Assembly: GCA_021201235.1 (NCBI GenBank)
Contig: JAJQFI010000016.1
Span: 1 to 64,000, forward strand
Direction: 5' to 3'
DNA length: 64,000 nucleotides
Source of the DNA: Oscillospiraceae bacterium
Lineage (GTDB): Bacteria > Bacillota > Clostridia > Oscillospirales > Ruminococcaceae
Part shown: one piece after another, positions 32,390 to 39,930 of the stretch
Numbering within the stretch: position 1 is the first letter of the stretch
How the letters are laid out: every line of letters begins with the position of its first letter
The notes under the pieces: generated by a model
The model's database searches: none
Seen by the model: the letters and a program-made list of their open reading frames with translations, nothing else
What the model was told of the DNA's origin: nothing
Position numbers and translations under genes: made by a program

Positions 32390-34714
32390 TTACTCAGTGA
32401 TTGAATGCTTGACTCTGTCCCTCTCCTCCGCACGCTTAGCATCGTTGAAACGGTCGAGTGTTCCGACAAGGTAACCGGTGATTCTGCGGATTCTTTCGAA
32501 GCCGTAGCTACCCTCATGCTCTTTTCTGCCGCACTTGGGGCAAGTATCGCCGATTATGCCTGTGAAGCCACAGCAAGGGTCTCTGTCGACGGGATGGTTG
32601 ATTGAGCCATAGCCGATGCCGGATTCCTTCATGAAGCGAATAATCTTCTCGAAGGCATCAAGATTCTGCAAGGGATCTCCATCAAGCTCGACATAGCTGA
32701 TGTGTCCGGCGTTTGTGAGCGCATGATAAGGAGCTTCGATTCTTATCTTCTCGAACGCACTGATGGGATAGTAAACAGGAACGTGGAACGAATTGGTGTA
32801 ATACTCTCTATCGGTTACACCTTCGATAGAGCCATACTTCTCACGGTCGATTCTTACGAATCTTCCCGAGAGACCTTCGGCGGGTGTCGCAAGAAGCGAC
32901 CAGTTGAGGTGGGTCTTCTCGGTTTCGGCGTCGAGTCTCGCTCTCATTCTTGAGATAATCTCATAACCGAGCTTCCTTGCCTCTTCGCTTTCACCGTGAT
33001 GCTTGCCGATAAGAGCCTTGAGGGTCTCAGCAAGACCTATGAAGCCGACGGAAAGGGTGCCGTGCTTGAGAACCTCGCCGACGGTGTCATCGGCGGAAAG
33101 CTTCTCTGAGTCGAGCCATACGCCCTGCCCCATGAGGAACGGGTAATTCTTGACCTTCTTCTCCGACTGGATCTTGAATCTTGCCATAAGCTGCTCGATA
33201 ACGAGGTCCATCATGTCGTCAAGCTTCTTGTAGAAGACGTCTATGTTGCCCTTCGACTCGATTGCAAGCCTCGGCAGGTTGATAGATGTGAACGAAAGGT
33301 TGCCTCTTCCGGTGACTATCTGACGAGTCGGGTCATAGGCGTTGCCAATAACTCTTGTGCGGCAACCCATATAGGCGATTTCGGTGTCGGGGTCGTCCTC
33401 CTTGTAGTACTGAAGGTTGAACGGAGCGTCGATGAACGAGAAGTTCGGGAAGAGACGCTTGGCGGAAACCTTGCATGCAAGCTTGAACATATCATAGTTT
33501 GGGTCGCCGGGATTGTAGTTGATGCCTTCCTTGACCTTAAAGATGTGAATTGGGAAGATAGGAGTTTCGCCGTTTCCGAGACCCGCATCCTCGGCAAGGA
33601 GGATATTTCTTATAACCATTCTGCCCTCTGTTGAGGTATCTGTTCCGTAGTTGATGGAGCTGAACGGAGTCTGAGCACCGGCACGGGAGTTCATGGTGTT
33701 GAGGTTATGGATAAGAGCTTCCATTGCCTGATAGGTTGCCTTGTCGGTTTCCTTGACGGAAGACTCATAAGCAAATTTCTGAATCTTTGAAATCTCTTCA
33801 TCAGAGCAGTATTTCTTGAGATACTCAGCCTCAGCCGCACGGTATTCGTCAGTCATGTCAAGAGTCGGTACCAAGCCCTTGTGTGCAAGCTCATCAAGAT
33901 AATTTCTGACGTAGTCCCCCGCTCCCACTGAATCGACGTTATCGACAAGTTCGAGAGAACGGATCACATTGTCGCGATAACGGTGCATAAAGGTCTTCTT
34001 TACTCCCTCCGCCATGTCATAGTCGAACTTCGGAATCGACTGACCGCCGTGCTGGTCGTTCTGGTTGGACTGGATAGCAATGCAGGCAAGTGCCGCATAG
34101 CTCGAAATCTCGTTCGGGGTTCTCAGGTGTCCGTGACCGGTCGAGAAGCCATTCTTGAAGAGCTTGGTGAGATCAATCTGTGTGCAAGTGGTCGTGAGAG
34201 TATAGAAGTCGAGGTCGTGAATGTGGATATCACCCTCGGAGTGAGCCTTTGCAAACTTCGGGTCAAGGACATACATCTCGTAGAATTCCTTTGCGCCGCA
34301 GGAGCCGTACTTGAGCATGGTGCCCATTGCGGTGTCGCCGTCGATGTTGGCGTTTTCACGCTTGGTGTCGCTGTCCTTGGCAGAGCTGAAGGTGAGCTCC
34401 TCATAAATCTTCATGATCTTCGTGTTCATCTCACGGACACGGGTTCTGTTGGCTCTGTAGAGGATATAAGCCTTTGCGGTGGATGCGTGACCCTCTTCGA
34501 TAAGAGTTCTCTCAACTTCGTCCTGAATCTCTTCTACCGTGGGAATTTTTTTGCCGCTCGCCTCAACAGCGTCGCACACTCTTCCGGCAATGTCGAGAGC
34601 CTGATCGTAATCGGTACCGCCAACAGATTCCGCGGCTTTATATATAGCACTCGCTATCTTTTCAACATTGAAGGTGACTATTCTTCCGTCCCTTTTCTGA
34701 ATTTTGGTAATCAT
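32390..34714 (-). CDS. nrdD: Anaerobic (class III) ribonucleoside-triphosphate reductase
   Basis: A 774-residue oxygen-sensitive reductase that makes dNTPs from NTPs. Domains: N-terminal ATP cone (residues 1-90, IQKRDGRIVTFNVEKIA) for allosteric control, the catalytic barrel, a C-terminal zinc site with two CxxC-type pairs (DPCCGFTG and DTCPKCGRKE), and the glycyl-radical loop RRITGYLVGTLDRFND near the C-terminus. The start at 34714 is preceded by GGAGG; the longer frame to 34747 is not needed. Its promoter carries paired NrdR-like boxes (34818-34864). Presence of this enzyme fits a strict anaerobe. Confidence 0.97.
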   Translation of the reverse strand: MITKIQKRDGRIVTFNVEKIASAIYKAAESVGGTDYDQALDIAGRVCDAVEASGKKIPTVEEIQDEVERTLIEEGHASTAKAYILYRANRTRVREMNTKIMKIYEELTFSSAKDSDTKRENANIDGDTAMGTMLKYGSCGAKEFYEMYVLDPKFAKAHSEGDIHIHDLDFYTLTTTCTQIDLTKLFKNGFSTGHGHLRTPNEISSYAALACIAIQSNQNDQHGGQSIPKFDYDMAEGVKKTFMHRYRDNVIRSLELVDNVDSVGAGDYVRNYLDELAHKGLVPTLDMTDEYRAAEAEYLKKYCSDEEISKIQKFAYESSVKETDKATYQAMEALIHNLNTMNSRAGAQTPFSSINYGTDTSTEGRMVIRNILLAEDAGLGNGETPIFPIHIFKVKEGINYNPGDPNYDMFKLACKVSAKRLFPNFSFIDAPFNLQYYKEDDPDTEIAYMGCRTRVIGNAYDPTRQIVTGRGNLSFTSINLPRLAIESKGNIDVFYKKLDDMMDLVIEQLMARFKIQSEKKVKNYPFLMGQGVWLDSEKLSADDTVGEVLKHGTLSVGFIGLAETLKALIGKHHGESEEARKLGYEIISRMRARLDAETEKTHLNWSLLATPAEGLSGRFVRIDREKYGSIEGVTDREYYTNSFHVPVYYPISAFEKIRIEAPYHALTNAGHISYVELDGDPLQNLDAFEKIIRFMKESGIGYGSINHPVDRDPCCGFTGIIGDTCPKCGRKEHEGSYGFERIRRITGYLVGTLDRFNDAKRAEERDRVKHSITE

Positions 34715-34817
34715 TTTTCTTCCTCCGTCTGGGTAATATTTCTGCAATTCATCTCAAAATCGGGTTTAAGGAGTTATATTTTAAACCGGAAGATGTTGTT
34801 GTTGTGAAAGCTTGCAA

Positions 34818-34864
34818 ACACAACATATTGGGCTTGAAGTTCCAGTAAGTCAAGTATATTGTAT
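34818..34864. promoter_or_regulatory. Pair of NrdR-like boxes, 31 bp apart
   Basis: Box 1 (34818-34833) is ACACAACATATTGGGC, a close match to the NrdR consensus. Box 2 (34849-34864), GTCAAGTATATTGTAT, is weaker. Their starts are 31 bp apart, three helical turns, as in known NrdR sites. Box 2 covers the -10 element of nrdD, so binding should block transcription when dATP is sufficient. Confidence 0.65.
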
Positions 34865-34881
34865 CTTGACGCAGTTGTCAA
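34853..34881 (-). promoter_or_regulatory. Promoter of nrdD-nrdG
   Basis: TTGACA (34876-34881), 17 bases, TATACT (34853-34858) on the minus strand. The leader is about 130 bases. The rest of this 327-base gene-free interval holds the NrdR boxes, a GC-rich hairpin at 34950-34978 and an A/T palindrome at 35000-35017. Confidence 0.82.
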
Positions 34882-34949
34882 TCCAAATTTGCGAGAATTT
34901 TTTTGTTGGGTTTTGTATATTATGTCAAGCAAGGCGTCAGGCTTAACAA

Positions 34950-34978
34950 ATGCGTCGGACGATAAATTTCCGACGCAT
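34950..34978 (-). terminator. Probable terminator after the DUF4358 gene
   Basis: A 10-bp stem, ATGCGTCGGA (34950-34959) with TCCGACGCAT (34969-34978). On the minus strand it is followed only by TTTGTTAA, so termination may be partial. Confidence 0.55.
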
Positions 34979-35041
34979 ATCTGTGAAGTCAAGCGCTGAT
35001 TTTTGAAGGTTCAAAAATAGCCACAGTAAAGTCTTATTCCT

Positions 35042-35506
35042 TTATTCAGTCGCAAATGCGCTGTCCACAACGCTTTTTGCGGAGTCAAAATCGGAGATTA
35101 TAATCAGAATATCATAGCTCCCGTAGGTGATGAGCTTGGTGTTTTCGATTTTCTGAACCTCCAACGGGGCGTAACCCTTGAAATCGTTGAGCCTTGTATC
35201 GAGAAACTCTTCAAGCATTTCTTCGGTTTCATCCTGTGTCTCATCGTCCGGCGACTTGAAAATTGCGATTATATCTGCCGAAATGTCTTCTGTTGAGTAC
35301 ATGACGCAGTAATCATCATAAACAGAGCTGTCACAACCGAAGACTATATCGACTGTTTCACTGTCCGCAAGTGCGAAATTATCAGACTCTCCGAGAGTTT
35401 CAAGTATTTCTGTTGCCAGTTCTGTGGCATCCGGTGAAGGAAGAGCGCTTCCGCAAGCGGTGAAAAGCACTGAAACCGCAAGAATTATTATTCCGATTTT
35501 TTTCAT
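35042..35506 (-). CDS. DUF4358-family lipoprotein
   Basis: A 154-residue secreted lipoprotein: signal MKKIGIIILAVSVLFTAC with Cys18 as the lipid site, then a small acidic domain ending DFDSAKSVVDSAFATE. It resembles DUF4358 proteins of Clostridia, which have no assigned activity and are often beside SGNH hydrolases. The start at 35506 has AGGAG upstream and gives the signal peptide directly. It follows the SGNH gene by 10 bases and is in its operon. Confidence 0.72.
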   Translation of the reverse strand: MKKIGIIILAVSVLFTACGSALPSPDATELATEILETLGESDNFALADSETVDIVFGCDSSVYDDYCVMYSTEDISADIIAIFKSPDDETQDETEEMLEEFLDTRLNDFKGYAPLEVQKIENTKLITYGSYDILIIISDFDSAKSVVDSAFATE

Positions 35507-35516
35507 ATTATATCTC

Positions 35517-36389
35517 CTATCCGGCAACATGCGTGAGTATGTAATCTATAAACAGCTCATAGGTAGAGTATTTCAGATGGACGCCGTCATTTTCCGCATA
35601 TGATGACGGAAGCGAGCTTCCGCCGTCTTTAAGATATGAGTTGACATCGAGATAGTGTAGCGACTTATCATTGGCATACTCAAGAAGAAGCTCGTTAAAG
35701 CTGTCAAGGTCGCTGTTGGATATTGGCGTTTCGACAGACGATTCTTTATCAGAGGTTACCGGAGGCACCGAGATTATATAAATCTCAGAGTCGGGGCATT
35801 TATTCATAAGCTTCTTCATGAATGATGTGAAGTAGTCATACATGTCGTCGACGCTGAGCCACGCCGCGCCGTTTGTGCCGAGCATAACATAGATATTTTC
35901 CGGCTGACTTTCCTCGAGCGCATCCAGAACGGTCATTGTGCCATACTGGGTTTCGATTTCCTCGGTTTCAATTTTGGCAATGCTCATTGAAACGCTTGCG
36001 TAGACACTCGAGGACGAAACCAAACCGTAGGAAGAAAGCCCATAGGTTATCGAATCGCCGATGAAAACGCAACTGTCAAGGTAATCGCTTGAAACAGCTT
36101 CACTCTCGGGAACGGGATTTATTATTTCCGAAGGTTCCGACTCCTCGGATTCGGAATCGGCATCCGCAGTCGCTACTGAGTTATCCTCTTCCTCCTCGTC
36201 ATCGTTTCCCAAAATCGACGCAAATGAAGGGACATATATCTCTCTGTCCTCAGACAGCACTTCTTCAAGTGTCGTGCTTTTCATATATCTGTAGAAGACG
36301 ACACCGAAAATTATGATAACTCCCAACAGGACTATTCCGAAATTATATCTTACCTTGAGAGGCTTTTTGGTTCTTGATACGTTAGCCAT
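35517..36389 (-). CDS. Membrane-anchored SGNH/GDSL hydrolase
   Basis: A 290-residue protein with one N-terminal membrane helix (residues 16-34), an acidic Ser/Glu-rich linker (to about residue 100) and an external SGNH domain. Catalytic Ser113 is in IGDSITYG; LGTNGA carries the block III Asn; the C-terminal DGVHL holds the Asp-His pair. Such enzymes add or remove O-acetyl groups on cell-wall or secreted glycans. Here it is paired with a DUF4358 lipoprotein, but no MBOAT acetyl-transporter gene is adjacent. Start is ATG 36389, with AGAGGAG upstream. Confidence 0.82.
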   Translation of the reverse strand: MANVSRTKKPLKVRYNFGIVLLGVIIIFGVVFYRYMKSTTLEEVLSEDREIYVPSFASILGNDDEEEEDNSVATADADSESEESEPSEIINPVPESEAVSSDYLDSCVFIGDSITYGLSSYGLVSSSSVYASVSMSIAKIETEEIETQYGTMTVLDALEESQPENIYVMLGTNGAAWLSVDDMYDYFTSFMKKLMNKCPDSEIYIISVPPVTSDKESSVETPISNSDLDSFNELLLEYANDKSLHYLDVNSYLKDGGSSLPSSYAENDGVHLKYSTYELFIDYILTHVAG

Positions 36390-36423
36390 GGGTATGCTCC
36401 TCTGAAAATCTTTCTACCGATTA

Positions 36424-36452
36424 TTATATAGCAAAAAGGCGTGACTTTCAAG
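36424..36452 (-). promoter_or_regulatory. Promoter of the SGNH-DUF4358 operon
   Basis: TTGAAA (36447-36452), 17 bases, TATAAT (36424-36429) on the minus strand. Confidence 0.8.
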
Positions 36453-36511
36453 GAATTTTGCGAATTTTCATTATTTGTAACCCGCTTGTAACCATATTTC
36501 TTGTTATGGGC

Positions 36512-36540
36512 TTGAAAAATGCTTCCAAATCGTCTATAAT
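36512..36540 (+). promoter_or_regulatory. Promoter of asnB
   Basis: TTGAAA (36512-36517), 17 bases, TATAAT (36535-36540). Confidence 0.85.
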
Positions 36541-36564
36541 AGTTTGATAAGATATGTCTTTTCG

Positions 36565-36585
36565 GCCGTGGGAACTGCCCACGGC
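36565..36585 (+). promoter_or_regulatory. GC-rich hairpin in the asnB leader
   Basis: GCCGTGGG (36565-36572) and CCCACGGC (36578-36585) form a perfect 8-bp stem with a 5-base loop, about 20 bases after the transcript start and 8 bases before the ribosome site AAGGAGG. No T-run follows, so it is not a terminator. Confidence 0.6.
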
Positions 36586-36608
36586 ATTCAACAAAGGAGG
36601 ATGACAGC

Positions 36609-38435
36609 ATGTGCGGCTTTGTCGGCTTTACAAACACCATTCAGGACGCAAAAACGGTTCTTGAGCGTCAGATGGACTCTATCAAGCACAGAGGTCCCGA
36701 TTCTGACGGAGAATACATTGACAGTGATATCGCGATGGGCTTCCGTCGGCTTTCGATTATCGACCTTTCGGGCGGCGACCAACCCATCTACAACGAAGAC
36801 GGCTCGATGGTTATCGTTTTCAATGGCGAGATTTACAACTATCAGAAGCTTCGTGAAGAGCTCATTATGAAGGGGCACACCTTCAAGACGAACACCGACA
36901 CCGAGGTTCTTGTTCACGGCTATGAGCAATGGGGCAAGGATATGCTTAATAAGCTCAGAGGCATGTTTGCGTTTGTTATCTGGGATAAGAACAAAAAAGA
37001 GCTTTTCGGCGCAAGGGATTATTTCGGAATTAAACCTCTTTACTACACCGAGATGGGCGGAAGCTTCATCTTCGGCTCGGAAATCAAGAGCCTGATTCTT
37101 CATCCACTCTTCAAGAAAGAGCTTAACGAGGCGGCACTTGAGAGCTATCTCACGTTCCAGTATTCCCCGTGCGTAGAGACCTTCTTCAAGGGCGTTTACA
37201 GGCTTCCTCCGGCTCACTCATTCCTATATAAGAACGGCAAGCTTTCTGTCGAGAGATATTGGAGCGTCGAATTCGAAGCGGATGAAGAGCCTTCGCTTGA
37301 CGAGTGGGTAGATAAGATTTCGGACACATTCAAAGACTCGGTTGAGGCTCACAAGATAGCCGATGTTGAGGTCGGCAGCTTTCTTTCAAGTGGAGTTGAT
37401 TCGAGCTACGTTGCGGCGGTTGCGAATGTCGACAAGACATTTACTGTCGGCTTCGGCGAGGACGAGAGATATAACGAAATTGGCTACGCAAAAGAGTTTT
37501 CGAAGTTTATCGGTAAAGAGAACATTTCGAAGGTCATCACTGCCGACGAATACTGGGGAGAATTCCCGAAGATTCAGTATCACATGGACGAACCGCTTGC
37601 CGACCCTGCGGCTGTCGCGCTGTACTTTGTTTGCAAGCTCGCTTCCGAGAGCGTCAAAGTCGTTCTGAGTGGCGAAGGTGCGGACGAGATTTTCGGCGGC
37701 TACAATATCTATAAGGAGCCGGACGACGTCGCCATCTACAACAAAATCCCCCGCCCTATAAGACGAGGAATCGGAAAAATCTGCGAGCATCTGCCGGCAC
37801 ACAGAGGTGTCAACTTCTTTGTAAGACGTGGCAAGGACCTTGAAGAAAGATTTATCGGAAACGCCTATATCTTCTCGGAAAAGGAAAGAAAGGCTCTTCT
37901 GAAAGTAAAGACCGACGCGCCGAACGCTATAGAGATTACAAAGCCGTTCTATGATAAAGTATCCGATAAGGACAACGTCACAAAGATGCAATACTTGGAC
38001 CTCAACATGTGGCTTGCCGGTGACATTCTTCTCAAGGCTGACAGAATGAGTATGGCGAATTCTTTGGAGCTGAGAGTTCCGTTCCTTGATAAGGAAGTTA
38101 TGGCGCTCGGCGAGAAGATTCCGACAAAATATCGTGTCACGAAGGAAAATACCAAGTATGCCATGAGACTTGCGGCGCACAGAGCCTGCCCACCGAGAAC
38201 TGCCGACAAAAAGAAGCTCGGCTTCCCCGTCCCGATTCGTGTATGGCTCAAGGAGGATAAGTACTACAATATCGTGAAGTCAGAATTCGAGAGCGAGAAC
38301 GGCAAAAAGTTCTTCAACACCGAGAAAGCTGTTCAGCTTCTCGACGACCACAGAAACGGCAAGTACGACAACTCAAGAAAGATATGGACTATCTATACGT
38401 TCTTGGTCTGGTATAAAGTGTACTTCGGAGACTGA
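36609..38435 (+). CDS. asnB: Asparagine synthase (glutamine-hydrolysing)
   Basis: A 608-residue class B enzyme. Mature N-terminal Cys2 (MCGFVGF) is the glutaminase nucleophile, with RRLSIIDLSGGDQP and NGEIYNY in the N-terminal amidotransferase domain. The C-terminal synthetase domain has the PP-loop SFLSSGVDSS, then LSGEGADEIFGGY and the RMSMANSLELRVPFLD motif. It amidates aspartate with ATP and glutamine. AAGGAGG precedes the ATG by nine bases. It is a single gene with its own promoter, a leader hairpin and a terminator. Confidence 0.96.
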   Translation: MCGFVGFTNTIQDAKTVLERQMDSIKHRGPDSDGEYIDSDIAMGFRRLSIIDLSGGDQPIYNEDGSMVIVFNGEIYNYQKLREELIMKGHTFKTNTDTEVLVHGYEQWGKDMLNKLRGMFAFVIWDKNKKELFGARDYFGIKPLYYTEMGGSFIFGSEIKSLILHPLFKKELNEAALESYLTFQYSPCVETFFKGVYRLPPAHSFLYKNGKLSVERYWSVEFEADEEPSLDEWVDKISDTFKDSVEAHKIADVEVGSFLSSGVDSSYVAAVANVDKTFTVGFGEDERYNEIGYAKEFSKFIGKENISKVITADEYWGEFPKIQYHMDEPLADPAAVALYFVCKLASESVKVVLSGEGADEIFGGYNIYKEPDDVAIYNKIPRPIRRGIGKICEHLPAHRGVNFFVRRGKDLEERFIGNAYIFSEKERKALLKVKTDAPNAIEITKPFYDKVSDKDNVTKMQYLDLNMWLAGDILLKADRMSMANSLELRVPFLDKEVMALGEKIPTKYRVTKENTKYAMRLAAHRACPPRTADKKKLGFPVPIRVWLKEDKYYNIVKSEFESENGKKFFNTEKAVQLLDDHRNGKYDNSRKIWTIYTFLVWYKVYFGD

Positions 38436-38446
38436 GCATAAATATA

Positions 38447-38480
38447 ATCCCTCACAGTATCATCTGTGAGGGATTTTTAT
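38447..38480. terminator. Terminator of asnB, possibly shared with GH43
   Basis: A perfect 11-bp stem, ATCCCTCACAG (38447-38457) with CTGTGAGGGAT (38464-38474), is followed by TTTTATT on the plus strand. On the minus strand TATATTT follows, so it may also end the convergent GH43 transcript. Confidence 0.9.
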
Positions 38481-39904
38481 TATCTGTCGAATGTGAATCT
38501 TGAGAACTCAGCAAGAGGTTCTGTACTGTCAGACTTAAACTCGAAGTAAACTGCGTGCTTTCCGACTATGCCTGTGGTAAGATTAGCTGTAGCTTCGGTG
38601 TCCCCTGCCTTCAGATTCATAGTTGCAACTATTCTGCCATCATGGGTGTCAAGACGGACATTAACGGTTACATCCTGCAAGGCAGTTAATTCTGCAGTGA
38701 CGGTCTTAGGTGCGTTGCTACCGAACTGGATGTATCTGTAGCCCGCAACGGTGCCGTTTGTGATATTCACAATAGGTGCAGAGATGTTGTCTTCCAGTTC
38801 ATAAACCGGCTTTATATAAGCCTGAGTGCTTCCGCCACGGAGGTGGCAGGCATAACCGGCTGAAATCAACTTATAGGCATCAATGCCGTTAATATGTGCG
38901 CCCTGAGAGGTCATTTCTACCGGCTTTGAGGAAACAGGCTCGCCATTTACATAGGTGATGTCACCTATATAAATCTTCCCGTTCTTGTCCATAGCAACAT
39001 CCACGGGTTCAATCATTCCCTGACGGGCAAATTCATCGGTTCCGGTCTGACGGTGATAGAAGATGTACCACTTGCCATTGATTTCAGCAATGCTTCCGTG
39101 ATTGTTGCCCCAACGATATGTCATTTCTCCGGTTCCGTCGGGGTTCTTTAGAATCTCGCCGCCGTTGAAGCTTATGTCTCCGCCGGGCTTATAGCCTTCG
39201 AGAGGACTGTCGCTGTATTTATAAGATAAGAAGCCGTTATTCTGAGTGTAGACACCAAGCTCGGAAACGGGAGTGTAGTATCTTTTAGAGTAAATATAGA
39301 CATACTTGCCCATCACCTTTCTTGGTGAAGAAGCCTCGAAGAAAGCATCCTGAGGGTCGAGATGTCCGTCATCGACATCCTGCCACGGAGAGTGCCCCAT
39401 AGGATGAGCGTGATATGTACCCTCTTTTATCGTAGCCATATCATCGTTAAGCTCGCCGCAGTAGCACCCGCAGAAGCCCCAGTAAGCATAAACCCTGCCG
39501 TCGTCATCTACAAGCACACCCGGGTCGAAACCGAGGTCGGTCTTTACAGGATTCTCAAATGGTCCTGCGGGATTCTTGGAGCTTGCAACCATGATTCTTG
39601 AACCACATGCCTCGGCGGCATAGAGATAGAAAGTGTCGCCCTTTTGAACAACGTCAGGAGCATAAAGGACGCTGTTGTCGGTTGCAGTGTAACAAACGCC
39701 GTGGCAAATCCAGTCAGTCAGATCATCGACAGGCGCACTCCACACAACCTGATTTCTTCCACAATACTGTGTTTTCTCAATGTCGTGAGAGCCGTAAACA
39801 TAAACACGCTTTTCGCCGTTATACTCGAAGACTCTCGGCTCACCGTCGGGAACGTGTTCCCAAAGCGGCATATAGGGGTTAGCGCCTTTCAGATATTCTT
39901 TCAT
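38480..39904 (-). CDS. Glycoside hydrolase family 43 protein with C-terminal carbohydrate-binding-like domain
   Basis: A 474-residue protein with a five-bladed GH43 domain (residues 1-300): HVPDGEPRVFEY carries the catalytic base Asp, GFDPGVLVDDDG the modulating Asp region, and FFEASSPRKV the acid Glu. Residues 340-474 look like a CBM6-type beta-sandwich (GYRYIQFGS, VNVRLDTHDG). Family members release arabinose or xylose from plant polysaccharides. There is no signal peptide, so it acts inside the cell on imported oligosaccharides. The start at 39904 follows GGAGG; the frame to 39934 is longer but unsupported. It is 26 bases after the P-ATPase gene. Confidence 0.83.
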   Translation of the reverse strand: MKEYLKGANPYMPLWEHVPDGEPRVFEYNGEKRVYVYGSHDIEKTQYCGRNQVVWSAPVDDLTDWICHGVCYTATDNSVLYAPDVVQKGDTFYLYAAEACGSRIMVASSKNPAGPFENPVKTDLGFDPGVLVDDDGRVYAYWGFCGCYCGELNDDMATIKEGTYHAHPMGHSPWQDVDDGHLDPQDAFFEASSPRKVMGKYVYIYSKRYYTPVSELGVYTQNNGFLSYKYSDSPLEGYKPGGDISFNGGEILKNPDGTGEMTYRWGNNHGSIAEINGKWYIFYHRQTGTDEFARQGMIEPVDVAMDKNGKIYIGDITYVNGEPVSSKPVEMTSQGAHINGIDAYKLISAGYACHLRGGSTQAYIKPVYELEDNISAPIVNITNGTVAGYRYIQFGSNAPKTVTAELTALQDVTVNVRLDTHDGRIVATMNLKAGDTEATANLTTGIVGKHAVYFEFKSDSTEPLAEFSRFTFDR

Positions 39905-39930
39905 AACACATATCCTCCAAGTTTTTATAT

